From assembly GCA_015657535.1 (NCBI GenBank), contig JADHZB010000590.1, positions 1-63,974 on the forward strand: a stretch of DNA of 63,974 nucleotides, read 5' to 3'. The position numbers were made by a program, and so were the translations under genes. Positions 1 through 12,835 of this stretch are shown here, one piece after another. Under the pieces are notes generated by a model. It was not told the DNA's origin. It did not search any database and saw only the letters and a program-made list of their open reading frames with translations. The stretch comes from Nephromyces sp. MM_2019 (lineage: Eukaryota > Apicomplexa > Aconoidasida > Nephromycida). Positions within the stretch are counted from its first letter, which is position 1. Every line of letters starts with the position of its first letter.

Positions 1-75
1 AAGATCAGAATATATTTTCTATAAACACTTTTTGAAACTTTACTATAACTTTTAATTATTTTAATTATATCATAA

Positions 76-174
76 GCCGAGAAGGGCTTAACGAAAGTTG
101 CCAGGTTAAGCAATCGATAGAAATACATAAGGCCGTAGCCGAGCAGGGCTGGCGACAATTGCGAGATAGGCAAT
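76..174 (+). repeat. Pair of short imperfect direct repeats
   Basis: Two segments begin AGCCGAG(A/C)AGGGCT and continue alike (about 76-115 and 136-174). They lie at the edge of the reverse-transcriptase relic and may be part of a duplicated element segment. Confidence 0.5.
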
Positions 175-918
175 TGTTATACTCATGGTAGTCAAGGATT
201 TGTTAATAGTCCCTCTTACTTTTCGAGGTATATGAATGCTGTTATGGTCGCCTATAATTTTACGTATAAAGACAGCACTGTTGTCAACTGCCAAGATGAA
301 ATTTTTGTTACTTCTCTTAATCTGTTTTGCCTAAATGCGGTTTTAACTCGTCTAGTTGATTTCGGCCTCAAGCCTAATCTTCATAAGCCTTTATACCAGA
401 AGTTTGAGTTTTTGGGCTTTCCTGTGGAACCCAGTCTCGTTAAACCCTACATGGTTCGTTTTCATCCCCAAAGGGTAGATGACCTTAAGCTGTGTAAACA
501 AATAATATTAGGCGCATATATTTATTATGGCACTTTTGACCCATATGTCCTAGGCATTAAAGGCTACATACTGCATGAATTTTTCTCTCCATCTTCTTTT
601 ACTGCACTTGAACGTGTTCCTATGTGGAAGCACGTCTATTGGCTTCCCCCCTTGTGTTGGTGTTATGGCGCTTCCACCTTAGGGTGGGTTGCACTCGAAA
701 TTAACTCTTTAGGCACGGGAATAATTCGTTTTAGATATTTTAACCCCTCACATCCTTGGCGTAGGTATTATCAGACCAAGCATGGACTAGCCGGACTGGT
801 TCAATTCCTCTCTCGTTTTGGCCGCTTCAACACTGTGTGTTCTAATATTCATTCGCGCATCTATATTTTTTCTAAGGATAAGTTGAATAACATGAAAGTT
901 GTCTTCCTTTTAATTTAA
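139..918 (+). pseudogene. Reverse transcriptase/RNase H fragment of a retroelement, 5'-truncated
   Basis: The open frame runs from just after a TAG at 136-138 to the TAA at 916-918; the first ATG is at 232. Before that ATG the frame reads GSQGFVNSPSYF, which resembles reverse-transcriptase motif B (G-x-x-N-S-P-x-x-F). After it comes a helix-rich stretch, FGLKPN, and then FEFLGF, which resemble motifs D and E. Where the catalytic Y-x-D-D is expected the frame has CQDE, so one aspartate is replaced. The tail (GASTLGWVALE) recalls the first strand of RNase H, but the expected Asp is Gly. Motif A and everything upstream are missing. The frame is clearly richer in GC than its flanks. I read it as a truncated, probably inactive relic of an LTR- or DIRS-type element. 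The family assignment rests on motif spacing only; a divergent viral polymerase is the alternative. Confidence 0.5.
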
Positions 919-3400
919 TAGATTGAAAAGGGTCTTTTGTCCCTTTCCCCGATTTCCATTCAACTTTCCCGTTTCATTTAGCGCATTTATAATGGATGAT
1001 ATATTAAATTTTCATCATTATTAATCAATATAGAACCATTATAGGTTCAATTATCGTAGCTAGCAATATCTTCAAAATGTATTTGGTTAAGCTAGTTTCC
1101 TAATTTGATATCCATGCATTAATTTAGCACCCTTATTGATTTAAAAAGCCATAAAAACAATTACTTTAACATATATCGCGCTCAATTACATAACTTCAGG
1201 AATTTATAAATGATTTCTCGAGTGCATTGGCAGTGCAACTCGGATGAGTAGATGGTGATTATTAATTTTCATGAGCCCAGGGCACATCAATGGTTATTCA
1301 TTTTCGTGAGTCCAGGATATATCAATAAATTTAATAATATAAATAATACTAGATCATATATTGTGATGTTTGAATAACAAAACATGTGAACACAAAAGAG
1401 AAGAGTTTTATAAAATTTAGGGGGTAAATTCTATAGATTAAAAATAAGAAAAATAGAAGAAAAGTCAAGTAAAATTTCATTAGCACCTACTTAAGTGCCA
1501 GAAGAAAATTAATTGCTAGAGTATACGTTCTAGATCGCTACATTGCATTTGTAACGTTTCTGCAACTTATAATTCTAGATAAGCTTGCTTTAGCTTTATC
1601 GTTTTATAAGCATTTCCTAATATCTGTTATTACTGAAATAAAGTTAAATTCCGCAATTAGATCGGCAATACTTTTATAGCATTGCGCTTAAACAATTTCG
1701 TGTTCTCTAGATTCGCATTCTCTTGAGCTTGAACATATAGAACATCTAATTCATTTATTATCATATAGGCTTGTATTTATTATTTATCGCACTTAGTCTG
1801 GGCAAATTGCTTCTATATGCATGTTGACGTACCAGACGTTTTAGGTGTCCCAAACACTTGAAGGAAAATCGTTTCACTTAACTTTCGTACTATTTGACCA
1901 ACCACACTTAACACATCTCTGATATAATTGACAATTTATAATTTATTTCTTATAGTTACTTTAATCCCATTAAACCTTAAATTTCATGCATTTCATTGTT
2001 TTGCTATTATGTATTTCGTTTTTGGCATTCCTACAATAGATTTGTGGCTCATTTCAAAATTTTTAATATCCCAGATGTTTAAATTTTAACTCTACTTGTA
2101 TTTTGGGTTACACTATTTGCCTAAATTTGTTCCAAAATATCTATTTATGGCAATGCTGTTGCCTTAAATCATGAAGCAAATATACATTAATTAATTTATT
2201 CGCACTTCGCTTTTCTTTTGTCATTTGCGATCTACTGCTTCAGTTTCGCTTATCGAAATTAGATGAATGCGTGTTTCGATAATATGTCTTTAACAATTTC
2301 AAATGGTCAGATCATGCAATTTTTATTGCTCATTTAGTTGCTTTTAAAAGTTTATTGAATGTTTGTTGGATATTTGCACTCAAATGTGATTTAACTCGAC
2401 TCCTATAAGCCCTTCATGGCGTTCATATAGCTTGATCGTCCTTAGCTGTGCTTAGTTTGTTTTGATTGTACCAAACTAAATGAATTAAATTATTTAAGGT
2501 AGCTATTATATCGAATTTGACTGATTTGAGAAATTTGAAAAAAAACTTTACGGGTATAGTATTTTCAATATGAAGCTTTAATCAATTAAAAAAATTTTGG
2601 TCTTTCTCTAATTCAATTTATAAGCGTAAATAATTTCTAGAATCAGGATTGATTGATAATTACTTTTATAATTATTAATTATTTAACATTCGATTTTAGC
2701 AAACTCCAAATCAATTGCTTTCTCTATATTATAGTCATCGTAAACACGTCTTTTAGTGACTTCACGAAATCATTTCCACAATACTTATTAGTTTATGTAA
2801 GCTGTTTGCGTTTCTCTGTTTAATGTAGAAACGAAATATGATTCACTCAAATTGGAAGTCGTCTTCTTTTTATTACCTCGACTTTCATTTAATTTTTCAT
2901 TTACATTTACGCACTTTCAATCCGCTATGTGTCATCCATCAAGATTATTGCTTTTCTTTAAGGTAGTTTGACTTATGGTTATTCAATAGAAAATAGCACT
3001 TATAATACGCCATTGTTACTTTGAATGGCTAATTCTTAAACACTCAGGTACTCTAATTTCCCTCTTAAGCAATGATCACAATTGTTACTTACTTTTCTTA
3101 GCAGCCTTTTGGATTTTTGCATTAACGTTGAATAACGCATAGTCAATATAGATTATCCAATCTGAACTAGCATTATTCTTAATATGTCTTTTTCATAACT
3201 AGTTTCTCATTTCGCTATCAGTGTGTTAATATAGCACCATTTATTGATTGTGAAATAACAATTCACATCAAATTTTGATAAGTTAAACACTTTTTAGAAC
3301 GCAATAAAACTACTTATCGAGTGCATTAAGGGTGTATCTCGTATTTTCGGATGTCGATGATTAATTTTAGCAAAGCCAGGGCATATCGGTATCTATCTAT
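860..3400 (+). repeat. Two diverged copies of the retroelement 3' end
   Basis: The stretch from the end of the reverse-transcriptase frame to about 1330 is recognisable again at about 2850-3400. Matching landmarks in order are GT(T/C)GTCTTC, a TTTCATTTA tract, AGTTTC..TTAAT.TAGCACC..TTATTGATT, and CGAGTGCATT followed by ATTAATTTT and AGCC(C)AGGGCA(C/T)ATC. Copy A also holds an internal tandem pair of about 31 nt (1261-1292 and 1293-1325). The copies are strongly diverged, so this is an old element family. The stretch between them probably contains decayed remains of another copy. Confidence 0.55.
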
Positions 3401-6400
3401 ACCCTCACTCATCCCCTTTGGCCTTCTTGTGGCAGTACGAGATTTTAACAGTTGTTTGCCTTTTTGTCTGAGAAGCCTAAGTCTACCTTGTTCTGGGTTG
3501 CATTAGTCAGAATGTGGTTCAACTTGGTTTTGATGCTGTAGCCTTCACCTTCGTGAATTTTTTGCCTTAATTTCGTAAGTGAAAAACACATCTAATTTAA
3601 CATAAAAGAATTGTAATTGTAGATATTTAATTAAATTAAAAGTGCATAAATTCTGATTATTGAAATCAAAATAAAATTAATATGTTTGTTCATAAAATTG
3701 GTAGATTATAAATTAAAAATAGAGAATTTATTTAAGTGAAAGAAAATTGGAAAAGAAAAGAAAGGGTGGATGTTTAAAATAACTTGTAGCTGTTGTAAAT
3801 GCTTCGTGGACGAATTTATTGTTTGCAAAATAAATGTGTGTGAAGATAGTTCAATAAAATCTATAACAAGCTAGTATAAAATTAGCTACTTATACTATAA
3901 GCATTTCGTGGGATAGCAGTAAACTAACTAGTCTTTGCTAGAAATACCTTGTTAGATTCACACTAGATGTGAGATTGCTATAGGTATGCTGCGCCAGCTT
4001 GTGGGGCTATAGAGGTTTATTATTCGTTCATTTTTATAATCAGGTCAGGTATAAGACATTTATAATGTATAAGAAAACATTTTAGCTGGGAACTTATTTC
4101 AAAAGTAGAGAAAAAATAATGTTAACATATAATATTTGATATGTGCTAGCTATGCCAACATTAACCATTAACACCAATTAACACGAATTGAATTTGTTAT
4201 GCACTTGAGAGTAATATTAATTCATTCAAAAGCACATATAGACAGTCAAAACTTGGCATGGATAAATAATTCGCAATCAATGATTTAAAAGGGAATATTA
4301 AACTCACTAACTGGCGGGAAAAGGAAAACTAGTGGTAAAAAGCATACATAAAAAATAAAGTCAGCTCAGATTTAACATTATATATTAAGCCTGCCTTAAA
4401 TAAGGGTGCTCCGCAAATCCCAAAGGCTGTCAAAAACAATAACTTTCCCCCCTATTAATTGTCAAAAGGGTAGCTAAAATTCCCGAGTTTTCCAAAATTC
4501 GCCACGCAAAAGAAAAGAATTGTAGATTTTAAGACATACTGTCAATTAGTTAGCTATAGGCTAAGTTATCTCAAAGGTGGACAATCACAACGTATGAAGC
4601 ATTGTGGATTCGAAGTAAACAAGTAGGGGATAAAGGTCTTCAAAAATATTCACTAGTGGCCAAATGACAATTACAGAATAAACACAAGTTTTAACACAAA
4701 AGATAATGCACAATTTATAGATCATTGCACTTGATTAAAAAATGGGAATGAAGAATACTCAGCACACATATGAGGAATGAGGAATGCTATATTCTACTAT
4801 TCCACAACGGCAAAATTTTTATTTTCAAATGCCGTAACGACTACAAGCAGACCTGCACACTCAATTACTTTTAAATCAATTTATAATTAAATCAAAACCA
4901 AAAAAAAAATCGCAAATAACGAAAATTTATGTTTATGGGCACCGAAGATAATGTTAAAGATCATAAATAAGATCTAAAGTTAATATAAAGACTAAAAAGT
5001 GATTTAAAAAACGAACTACTTGGATCACAAGCAATTGATTTTATAATGCCATATCGTTTGGAATGACTGTATATATAATAAATATATACTCAGTTAAATT
5101 ATGCCGATATACGAAAATCGGAATGACAAATGATATTCAATAAGATATATTTATCATACGAAAATAAATCAACTTATAAATGCGTTTCGCAAATTAAAAC
5201 TAGCTCATGCAATAATAAGGTTCAAATGCAATGCTTGAGCAAAAATTGGAATACCAAAGACCCAAATAGTGTCAATAACAAATATCCTGGATGTTTAAAA
5301 TACAAAATTGCATAAACATGCAATGTATGCATAGCAAGTATAGCAATTAAGAAAACAACGAAAGCAAAAATAATGAAGTTAGTAAAATTTGGAGTTTCAC
5401 GTCATAATTTATCAGACTCATCTAGTATGTATTGAATTTGATATACCACGATTTATAATGAAGTTCGAATGAAATCGTTTTAAGGAAATATCTGGGACAA
5501 ATAAATAAGTGTAAGAAGAATGACACTAAAAAAAACCCAATTTGCTAGTTTAATTGAATTAATAGTGAAATAGAACCCGGGACAGTCAAGATGGGTGATC
5601 CAGTTCATAACGAAGTGATAAGAAAAAAGTAGACAAAACTATAAAACAAGGAAAATGAAAGCTAGAAGGGTGATATCTGGGTAAATTTCTTAATTTTCTA
5701 TTTGCTTCAGTGCTGACAGGCAAATAGGAACAGTTATAGAAAGACAGAAGAAATGAGTTTTAGCCCTTAAAATAGGATTGCCCAAAGTTTGCCTAGACGC
5801 AACTAGGCAAATTTTAGAAAGGTGAAAGCAGAAAATTCAAAATTTTAATATCTATACCAGAGAGAGATCATAAATTACAGAATAAGAGAGAAATAAATAA
5901 GTAAGGACGATTGTCTAAAGAATCCTAAATCAGTGCTTTAGGGCTTTCCCCGATTTCCAAAGTGCTTCGATATCAATCAAGACAGAATGTATAGTCCTAA
6001 GTTTTATAATAATAGATTTATACTATTCGACTTAAGCATTTTAGAATCAATTTAAACTTTTAATTTTCTTCACGAATAGAATCTTTCCTCTAACTCAGAC
6101 ATTTATACACAAACACAGATAGAATTGCCAACACCTGATTCTAATTTGTGTTCCTAACATCCCAAATGTTTAATATTGGCTCTATTTGGGTTCTCTGGTA
6201 TCCCAAATTGCACTCAAGCATTTCCTGTATTTTTCCTTAATACCAATGTTAGCTTTAGTATCTGAAAAACAAATGAAGCCTACACCTACTCATAAAGAGT
6301 TTACCTAATTTTCTTGCATGAAAAATTCGTCTAATTTAATTTCAGAGAATTATAATTGCAAATATTGAATAAAATTGAAAAGCTAGTGAAATATAAAGAG

Positions 6401-9400
6401 AAGTGTATGTGATTGTTCTTAAAACTTATAAATCATTAAGTGGTAATGAATAAAGAATAATGAATTAAGAAACATGACCCTTTCCATATCAAGAACGTTC
6501 CGAATATAATGTAGATGCTTAAAAATAAGTCGTAACTTCTATCAACACTTTATGGGAAAATCTTGTGTTTGTTAAACAAACATATGTGCAACTAATGAAA
6601 ACAACTTTAGGCAAAGTGTAGCAGTAGCTACTTTGTGTTTGAAATATTTCTTGGGATAAATGTGTAAAATGTATAGCCTGTGCTAGAAATATCTTGTGGG
6701 CCAAGGACAAGTTCAAAGTAGATGGCTACCTGCAGACTAATTGTTACAAACTATATATTAAATAACTTCAGTGTAACAAAGATATTTCTTGACAACTATT
6801 TGATTCTGATTTCGCTTATCTGTATAAGGTAATTAGCTAAGCTTTATTATATCTCCAGCCATTAAAAATTACCTGGAATTGAAAATTCAATTGCTTTCGT
6901 GATAAATAATCTTATTTATTAAATTGTTGCAGGGTCTTTATATTGATTCCAGATCACATTTTCAATCTTTGAAGTTACTTTCGGTCTCCATACACCGTAA
7001 TCCTCGTTTTTTGTAATTCGTGATTGTGATGCTCGTTGAGTTTCGAGTTGTTTTAGGCTTTTTGAGAATTTTGAATTTATTTTGATTGACTTTACAATTG
7101 AGGATAAAATCTTTGAACGTGCCAGGAAACTATGCTTTTATATCTAGTTTTTAGCAATAGCGTAAGGTAGTATAAATGATTAAGTGAAAGAAGAGTGAAT
7201 TTTAAAGATATTATCAAGCCAAATAAGAATGAAACACACAGATTTGGAGTCTTGAGACCCATCAAAAATAGCAAAGAAACTAGCAACTGGTGAAAGTGAG
7301 CATAAAGCAGCGAATATATCAACTGGAGCTAGGAATTTAATTAAAAAAGTCAAAATAGGTATGATCACCACCCAAGTTTTGTATACGAATCGAATGATTA
7401 AATTAGCATATGAGCAAAAGAATACAAAATTAGGCTAGAATAAGACTTTACTACATAAAGCTTGAGAATTATTGTTTTTTTTTTTTTTTCCAATACTCTC
7501 TAGATATGCTTTCTATTACAATTTTTTTTTACAATAAGCTTTTAATTCGGAGCGTTTTTACAGCCCAACTCGACAATTTTTTTTTTCAAATCCGTTATCT
7601 TATCTATTTTTGATCGTCAGACCATCACATGGGGATTAAATCTTTAAAGTCAAACTTTAGAATATGTAAGCACTATCCTCTGATTCACCAAGGCTATGTC
7701 AATATTATTAAACGACTTGCCTAATCATGGGTCCTGCTAGGTCTTCCTTTTTAAAGATCGACAGATATTTATTTAGGACAGATTGTAGCCGTGCAGGCTC
7801 ACCTATTAGGTTGAACTACTCAATAAATGTTAAGTACAAAAAAAGTAAGACTGATGCTGATCATACTATTTAATATCAAATGTTTATTTGGAAATATTGT
7901 GATTGCTTTAACAAAAAGGGGGTAAGGCTAGTGTGAAATTCCGACTCCATTATAATCTATTTCAACCCTACTTTGTATGCAGGACATTAATGTTACAGTT
8001 TGAAATAAATTAAATTCTATCTAATATTCGATTATTCATTAATGTAAAATTCGATTTTTAAATATAACTAAAACTAAAATTAATGATTTTAAAGCAAAAT
8101 GTTATTGTACTCACTAGCTTGCCTGGAGATTGCTAGTTATTTTTGTCTGTTTCTGCGTTATAAGAGACAGAAATGACATTGCCCATGTTTATCATGGGTT
8201 TGCATTTGAATCACGCTTTTGGATTTTAGAGTATCTGTTTTCAAGAATTGATAAATGTGAAATTGCACCTAAAAATACATCTGCCATTAATTAACCCAAC
8301 ATAAAAGACAAAATACCAAAGCCTTATCAGCTTTTTAGTTGTGAATTATACCTCATGAAGTGATATTTTTTTCACTTTTATTATTTAAAATGGCAATTTA
8401 CACAAGTTAAACTACGCTTATTAAAACACTATCAAGCAATCCTTTATGACAATACTTTCAAAATATGATAACATTAAATAGTGTATGGATCACTGTAGAT
8501 TGTAGGCTAAATTAAAAGATAGTCATTGTTATGGCGAATTTGCTATATTATTAATTTTCAATTCAATTTTGCATCACATGAATTGAGTTTTCAACAGATA
8601 TTTATTCGCTTGTATGAGGTTGATAAATGTTTCTTAGCAGGTGCCAAAGTACAATCTCATTTTTGACTTAACCTTGACTCATAACTTTGTATGTGAAACG
8701 TTTTATTTTTTTTGTATTTATGCTTTGCGAAAGGCTTTTAGCTAGGGATTGAGTGCTTGTAAACTTTAGTGATTATTTAGTAAATAATTATGCTTGTCTA
8801 GGAACTCAAATTATCGATTGTTGCAGCGAAAATCTGTTGGTGTTCGCTAGTTTCCAAGTGTACTCTGACTAGTTTTAAGAAGACTTCTGACTTTTGTTAA
8901 TACACCTTTTCGATCTTTATTTGCATCTAGTTCCCATGAACTCAGTTCTCATATACAGATTTTACGCATATTATAAAAAGTAGTTGAGGTTTACATTTAA
9001 TTTTACCTAGGCTCAATTGAGAATTCTCAAGCTACATGCTGAGCAAGTTTTTTAACTAATAGACGGTTGTGACGTTCACATAGTTAATTTCAACTCAGTA
9101 AAAGTATGTTGATACACATGAGCATGGTATAGTGAGTTAAATTCGTTTAAAAGCTTGTGATTAATTTTTGCTTCACAGAGGGACCATGCTTAAACTCGGA
9201 GGAATCACAAAGCTTAATCATTCTTTGGAGCTAATACTATGTGATTTTTTATTTAAGCCATGTTAAATTCATCAACTTTGGTAAGCCTTTAAAGGAACTT
9301 TAATGTATTATTTATAATAAGAACTACTATAATGACTCCATGAGTGGGCTGGAGCCTTCTTATTGCGCGTTTTAAGTAATCAGGTCAAGGTGCTACTTAC

Positions 9401-9892
9401 GTTTGTGTAATCTAATTTAGCATATTTGAAGTAAAGGTTATATAAAGCCATAAATACAAATTAATGCCTCTTTTGAATTATATAGGCATTTTTATTAAAA
9501 TTGGTTGACAGGCATTGGTAAGTCTCTTTAATTTGAGCCGAGTCCAGGTAAAGCTAATGACATTTAGTGTGCCGTTAAATAGTCTCACTTTTCGAGTCTA
9601 CTACATTAACCACCCTATTGTTGCAATTTATAAAAAGTTTTTTTTACCACAATCAATCTTATCTGTCACTTAATTTTTTAATTTCTTGATTAATCATACA
9701 GAAATTGTACAAATGGAGAGACATATCTTAGTGGAGACATCAAATTCATATTCATTTCTCAAATAAAAGCAACCCGATTTAATCAATTACAACATGGGAT
9801 AAACCTTACATTATAGCCTTTTAATGAATCAATGTTACAAATAATTCATATTGAGTCTCAGTTTCATAAATTAATAAAAAGTTAGGTGTATT
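3400..9892. other. Gene-poor AT-rich tract with decayed repeats
   Basis: I see no convincing gene. A slightly GC-richer stretch at 3400-3570 may be more retroelement debris. A block near 2065-2125 (ATCCCAGATGTTTAAA followed by TTTGGGTT) recurs in altered form near 6158-6215. The 16-mer CTTTCCCCGATTTCCA at 943-958 recurs exactly at 5944-5959. Three long T runs lie at 7475-7489, 7522-7530 and 7577-7586. Open frames here are short and without family resemblance. Confidence 0.5.
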
Positions 9893-10042
9893 ATGGACTA
9901 TCTAAGATCAACAATTAATATCTCAAACAATTCCATTAAAGATTCTGTTAATATCCCTAAAATTGATCATGGAGCTGCTACAAGTGAGTTTCCACTAAAA
10001 CTAGACTTGGTGGATTTATGTCAGCTCATAGAGTGTATTCTA
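9893..10042 (+). CDS. Possible first exon of an unrecognised gene
   Basis: An ATG opens about 53 codons with balanced codon use, ending in a predicted amphipathic stretch (LDLVDLCQLIECILKS). It is followed by GAG|GTATATG, a plausible splice donor. I could not find following exons with confidence. A second short open stretch at 11085-11273 might belong to the same gene. It could equally be a relic of a decayed gene in this repeat-rich tract. Confidence 0.25.
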
Positions 10043-10093
10043 AAATCGCAAGAGGTATATGTTTATTTTAAACTTTCCAATTATTTATGGTGA

Positions 10094-12835
10094 ACAAAAT
10101 GTTGACTAATGCATAGGGCTTAGTGTTATTCAATGCTGGAAAATAGTTAATTTAGATTAAATTTAAGGTTTTATAAAGCTTTGATAGAACTAAAACGCCA
10201 TAAAAATAAATTGAAGCCTCTATCTTTTTGCATTATTTTTAAATAGCGGATATTTGGTCATAGAGATGAGTTTAGCAGCTCTGCTATTTACTCAATTCTG
10301 TAACTAACATATACGGAAAATTTAACTTTCGATTGAAAAAACAAGGCTGGTTTATGTATAGGTTATAAATGCCTCTTTCTTTCACTGGCCTAGGCTTATT
10401 AACTCATTTTTAGCTGATTTGAAATTGTCATGGCCAGCTACCTACTTTATCTTATGATATAATACGTTATAAATTACTAAGAAAGTTGTTTCAATTTTTA
10501 AATAGCTAGCAAATTAATTCGCGTTTTGGTAAAACTTTGGTTTAAAGTAGTTTAACTCAAACTTATAGAAGCTGTGAATTCTCATAGGAAATTTGCATAA
10601 TGAGTAGCCTGGGGCGTAAAAACTTATTGTTTAACTAAACCCAGGCCAGGAATTTAATATAAAAGGGTCTGTAAACCTATCTGTTTATTTAACAATCATC
10701 AATTTTAATTTGCAATTCTAGTCACATTAAAATTGCAAACTTAAAACAGTCAATTATCATGTTAGAACTTTTCATGTATAATGCTTGTATCCTTGTTTTT
10801 AATTTGCTTAAGTGATGCTTTAATTTCATGGGTGTCAGCCAAAGTTTACTTTGAATACCCGTTGCCACAATCAAAGGCAATGAATTCACACAACGTTTTT
10901 GCTTTTATAAAGCTCTGCTATAAGTATTAAATGAATTATATCCTGCCATTTCAGCTGCTTATTCCCTATTGTCAAATGTTTTGAAATAACTTGTAGTCTA
11001 TTATTTAAGGACTCTGGTTGGAATTGTGCACTAGGTCTCTCAATATAGTATTATATCAGTTAGGAGAGATAAAAATTATTAACGATGTCATTTCTTACAC
11101 AGAGCCCTTATAACTATGAAAGCCCTTTCTTTATTAAGCTTCAAGGTTATAAAATTATACTTCGTCTCATGTCACGTAAGATTGTTCAGAGAACCTATTA
11201 CACAAGTTGTCCTGAATTTAATAAAGAGTGGTTAGGAATATTTGATTTGCACATGACTCACGCATGTCAATAGCAAAGATATTAGTTTACGACAATATGA
11301 AGGGTTATTGATCTATTGGATAAATACTATTATATAATAATTTACAACAATATAACTGGCTCTTAATCTATCCTTATGTAAATTTTATTATATATTAGTT
11401 AAAAAAAATGCAAATGGCTTTAAATCTATCCTTGGAAATATTCTATTAATCCAACATTTAAAACAGCTAATGAAGTAACATGTTTAGCTACCCATTTTTG
11501 CTACAAATTAAGCTTAGATGAGTTTTAGAAAGTCTTTTAGGGAACTTAAGGATATTTAGTTTCCAAAGGCTCTCAATAAGATTTAGGAATAGTGTGCTTG
11601 ATTATTGTTACAAATATAGTTTTTTAAAATTATGATATTTTAAGCTCATATTTATTGTAAACTTGCATTGTTCAATTTTTAAATTTATATGTAAGCGATT
11701 CGAGACTCTAAAGTCAAAATATGTTATTTTAAAACAGTAGTTAAAAATAATTACATTTCACAGGCACTCTTTGATCAATACTAGTAGATAGTATAAATAA
11801 TCAGAAGAATTGCAAAGTATATGTTTTACCTTCTTGGGAGAATGAAAATATAAATCTCAACAAGTTTTTTTTGCTTACTTAACATATGTTCTAAATTCGA
11901 TAGAGGAGTTCGAATTTAGATCTTTTAAAACCTTAAAAGGCTTTTCTCGAGTTCATTCATTACTAAATCGAAAAAAGTTGATAGTGGAAGACCCAGGCTT
12001 GATTCTATATATGCATATATATATTTCTTTGTTTTTAACCTTGAAATTGTTTTAGCTTCGTGGGTTATATTATCTTATATTTCAGTGAGTATTGTTTGAG
12101 GCTTTAAAAACAATTTGATAATAAAGAAGATGAAAAGTGGAAAAATGAATTAATGTTATTGCTTTGGATTATAATTGAATCAAGTGAGATAATGGATACT
12201 GATATAATTTCAAAGGACTAGTATCGCCATTAAGTATAATATATAGCTCATACTTCGTATAGATTTGGTAGTCTAGGTTTGCAAATCTGTTTTAGCTTTG
12301 TGATTATTTATTACACGTAGATATGATAAGTTAATTTAGAGTCAGGTTGTAGGTTTTAGTAGTAACTAGATGTTGTTACATACGTAGATTTTTGGATAAT
12401 TGCTGGGATTTTTTAAATAGGCCTTAGCTAGTAGAAAAGCGTCAGGTTGAGTAAACCTTTTAAAAGATTCCTTTGAGAGGTGATAAAAGTTATTATTAAG
12501 TACTTGAGGTCCGAATTCGCATGCAGATAGTCTGTTGAGGCCATCTTTTAGGCTTTTATTCGTGTAAAAATAGGATTCCAGAATATACTGGGTTGAGAGT
12601 CATTTTAAGAACAAATATAAAGGTGCTAAATTTGAATATATCGAACTATAACCCTTTCAAAGATTTATAATTGTGGGAGTTAGAGTGCACTTATAGTGTT
12701 AAATGTACTATCGAGGTTCTGAATGTGTTTTCTGTTAGTGATTGCATATGCCAACATCAGGAGGGAGATGAGAAACTGATAATCAGTGTTACAGATAGAT
12801 AGGTTTTGCGAGGTATAAAATTTTAGAACTTACTT
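10094..12835. other. Non-coding tract downstream of TAPT1
   Basis: No gene is supported here apart from a weak open stretch at 11085-11273. Short diverged repeats are present: GCCATAAA(A/T)A..AAATT(A/G)A(A/T)GCCTCT occurs near 9445 and again near 10195. Confidence 0.4.

Noticed and set aside
139..918. Positive-strand RNA virus polymerase as the source of the left-end ORF
   Set aside because: The G-x-x-N-S-P-x-x-F block and an RNase H-like tail fit a reverse transcriptase better, though similarity is weak.
7092..7371. Two overlapping minus-strand ORFs rich in Leu and Phe
   Set aside because: Hydrophobic composition is expected from AT-rich sequence. They overlap each other in different frames and show no family motif or splice partners.
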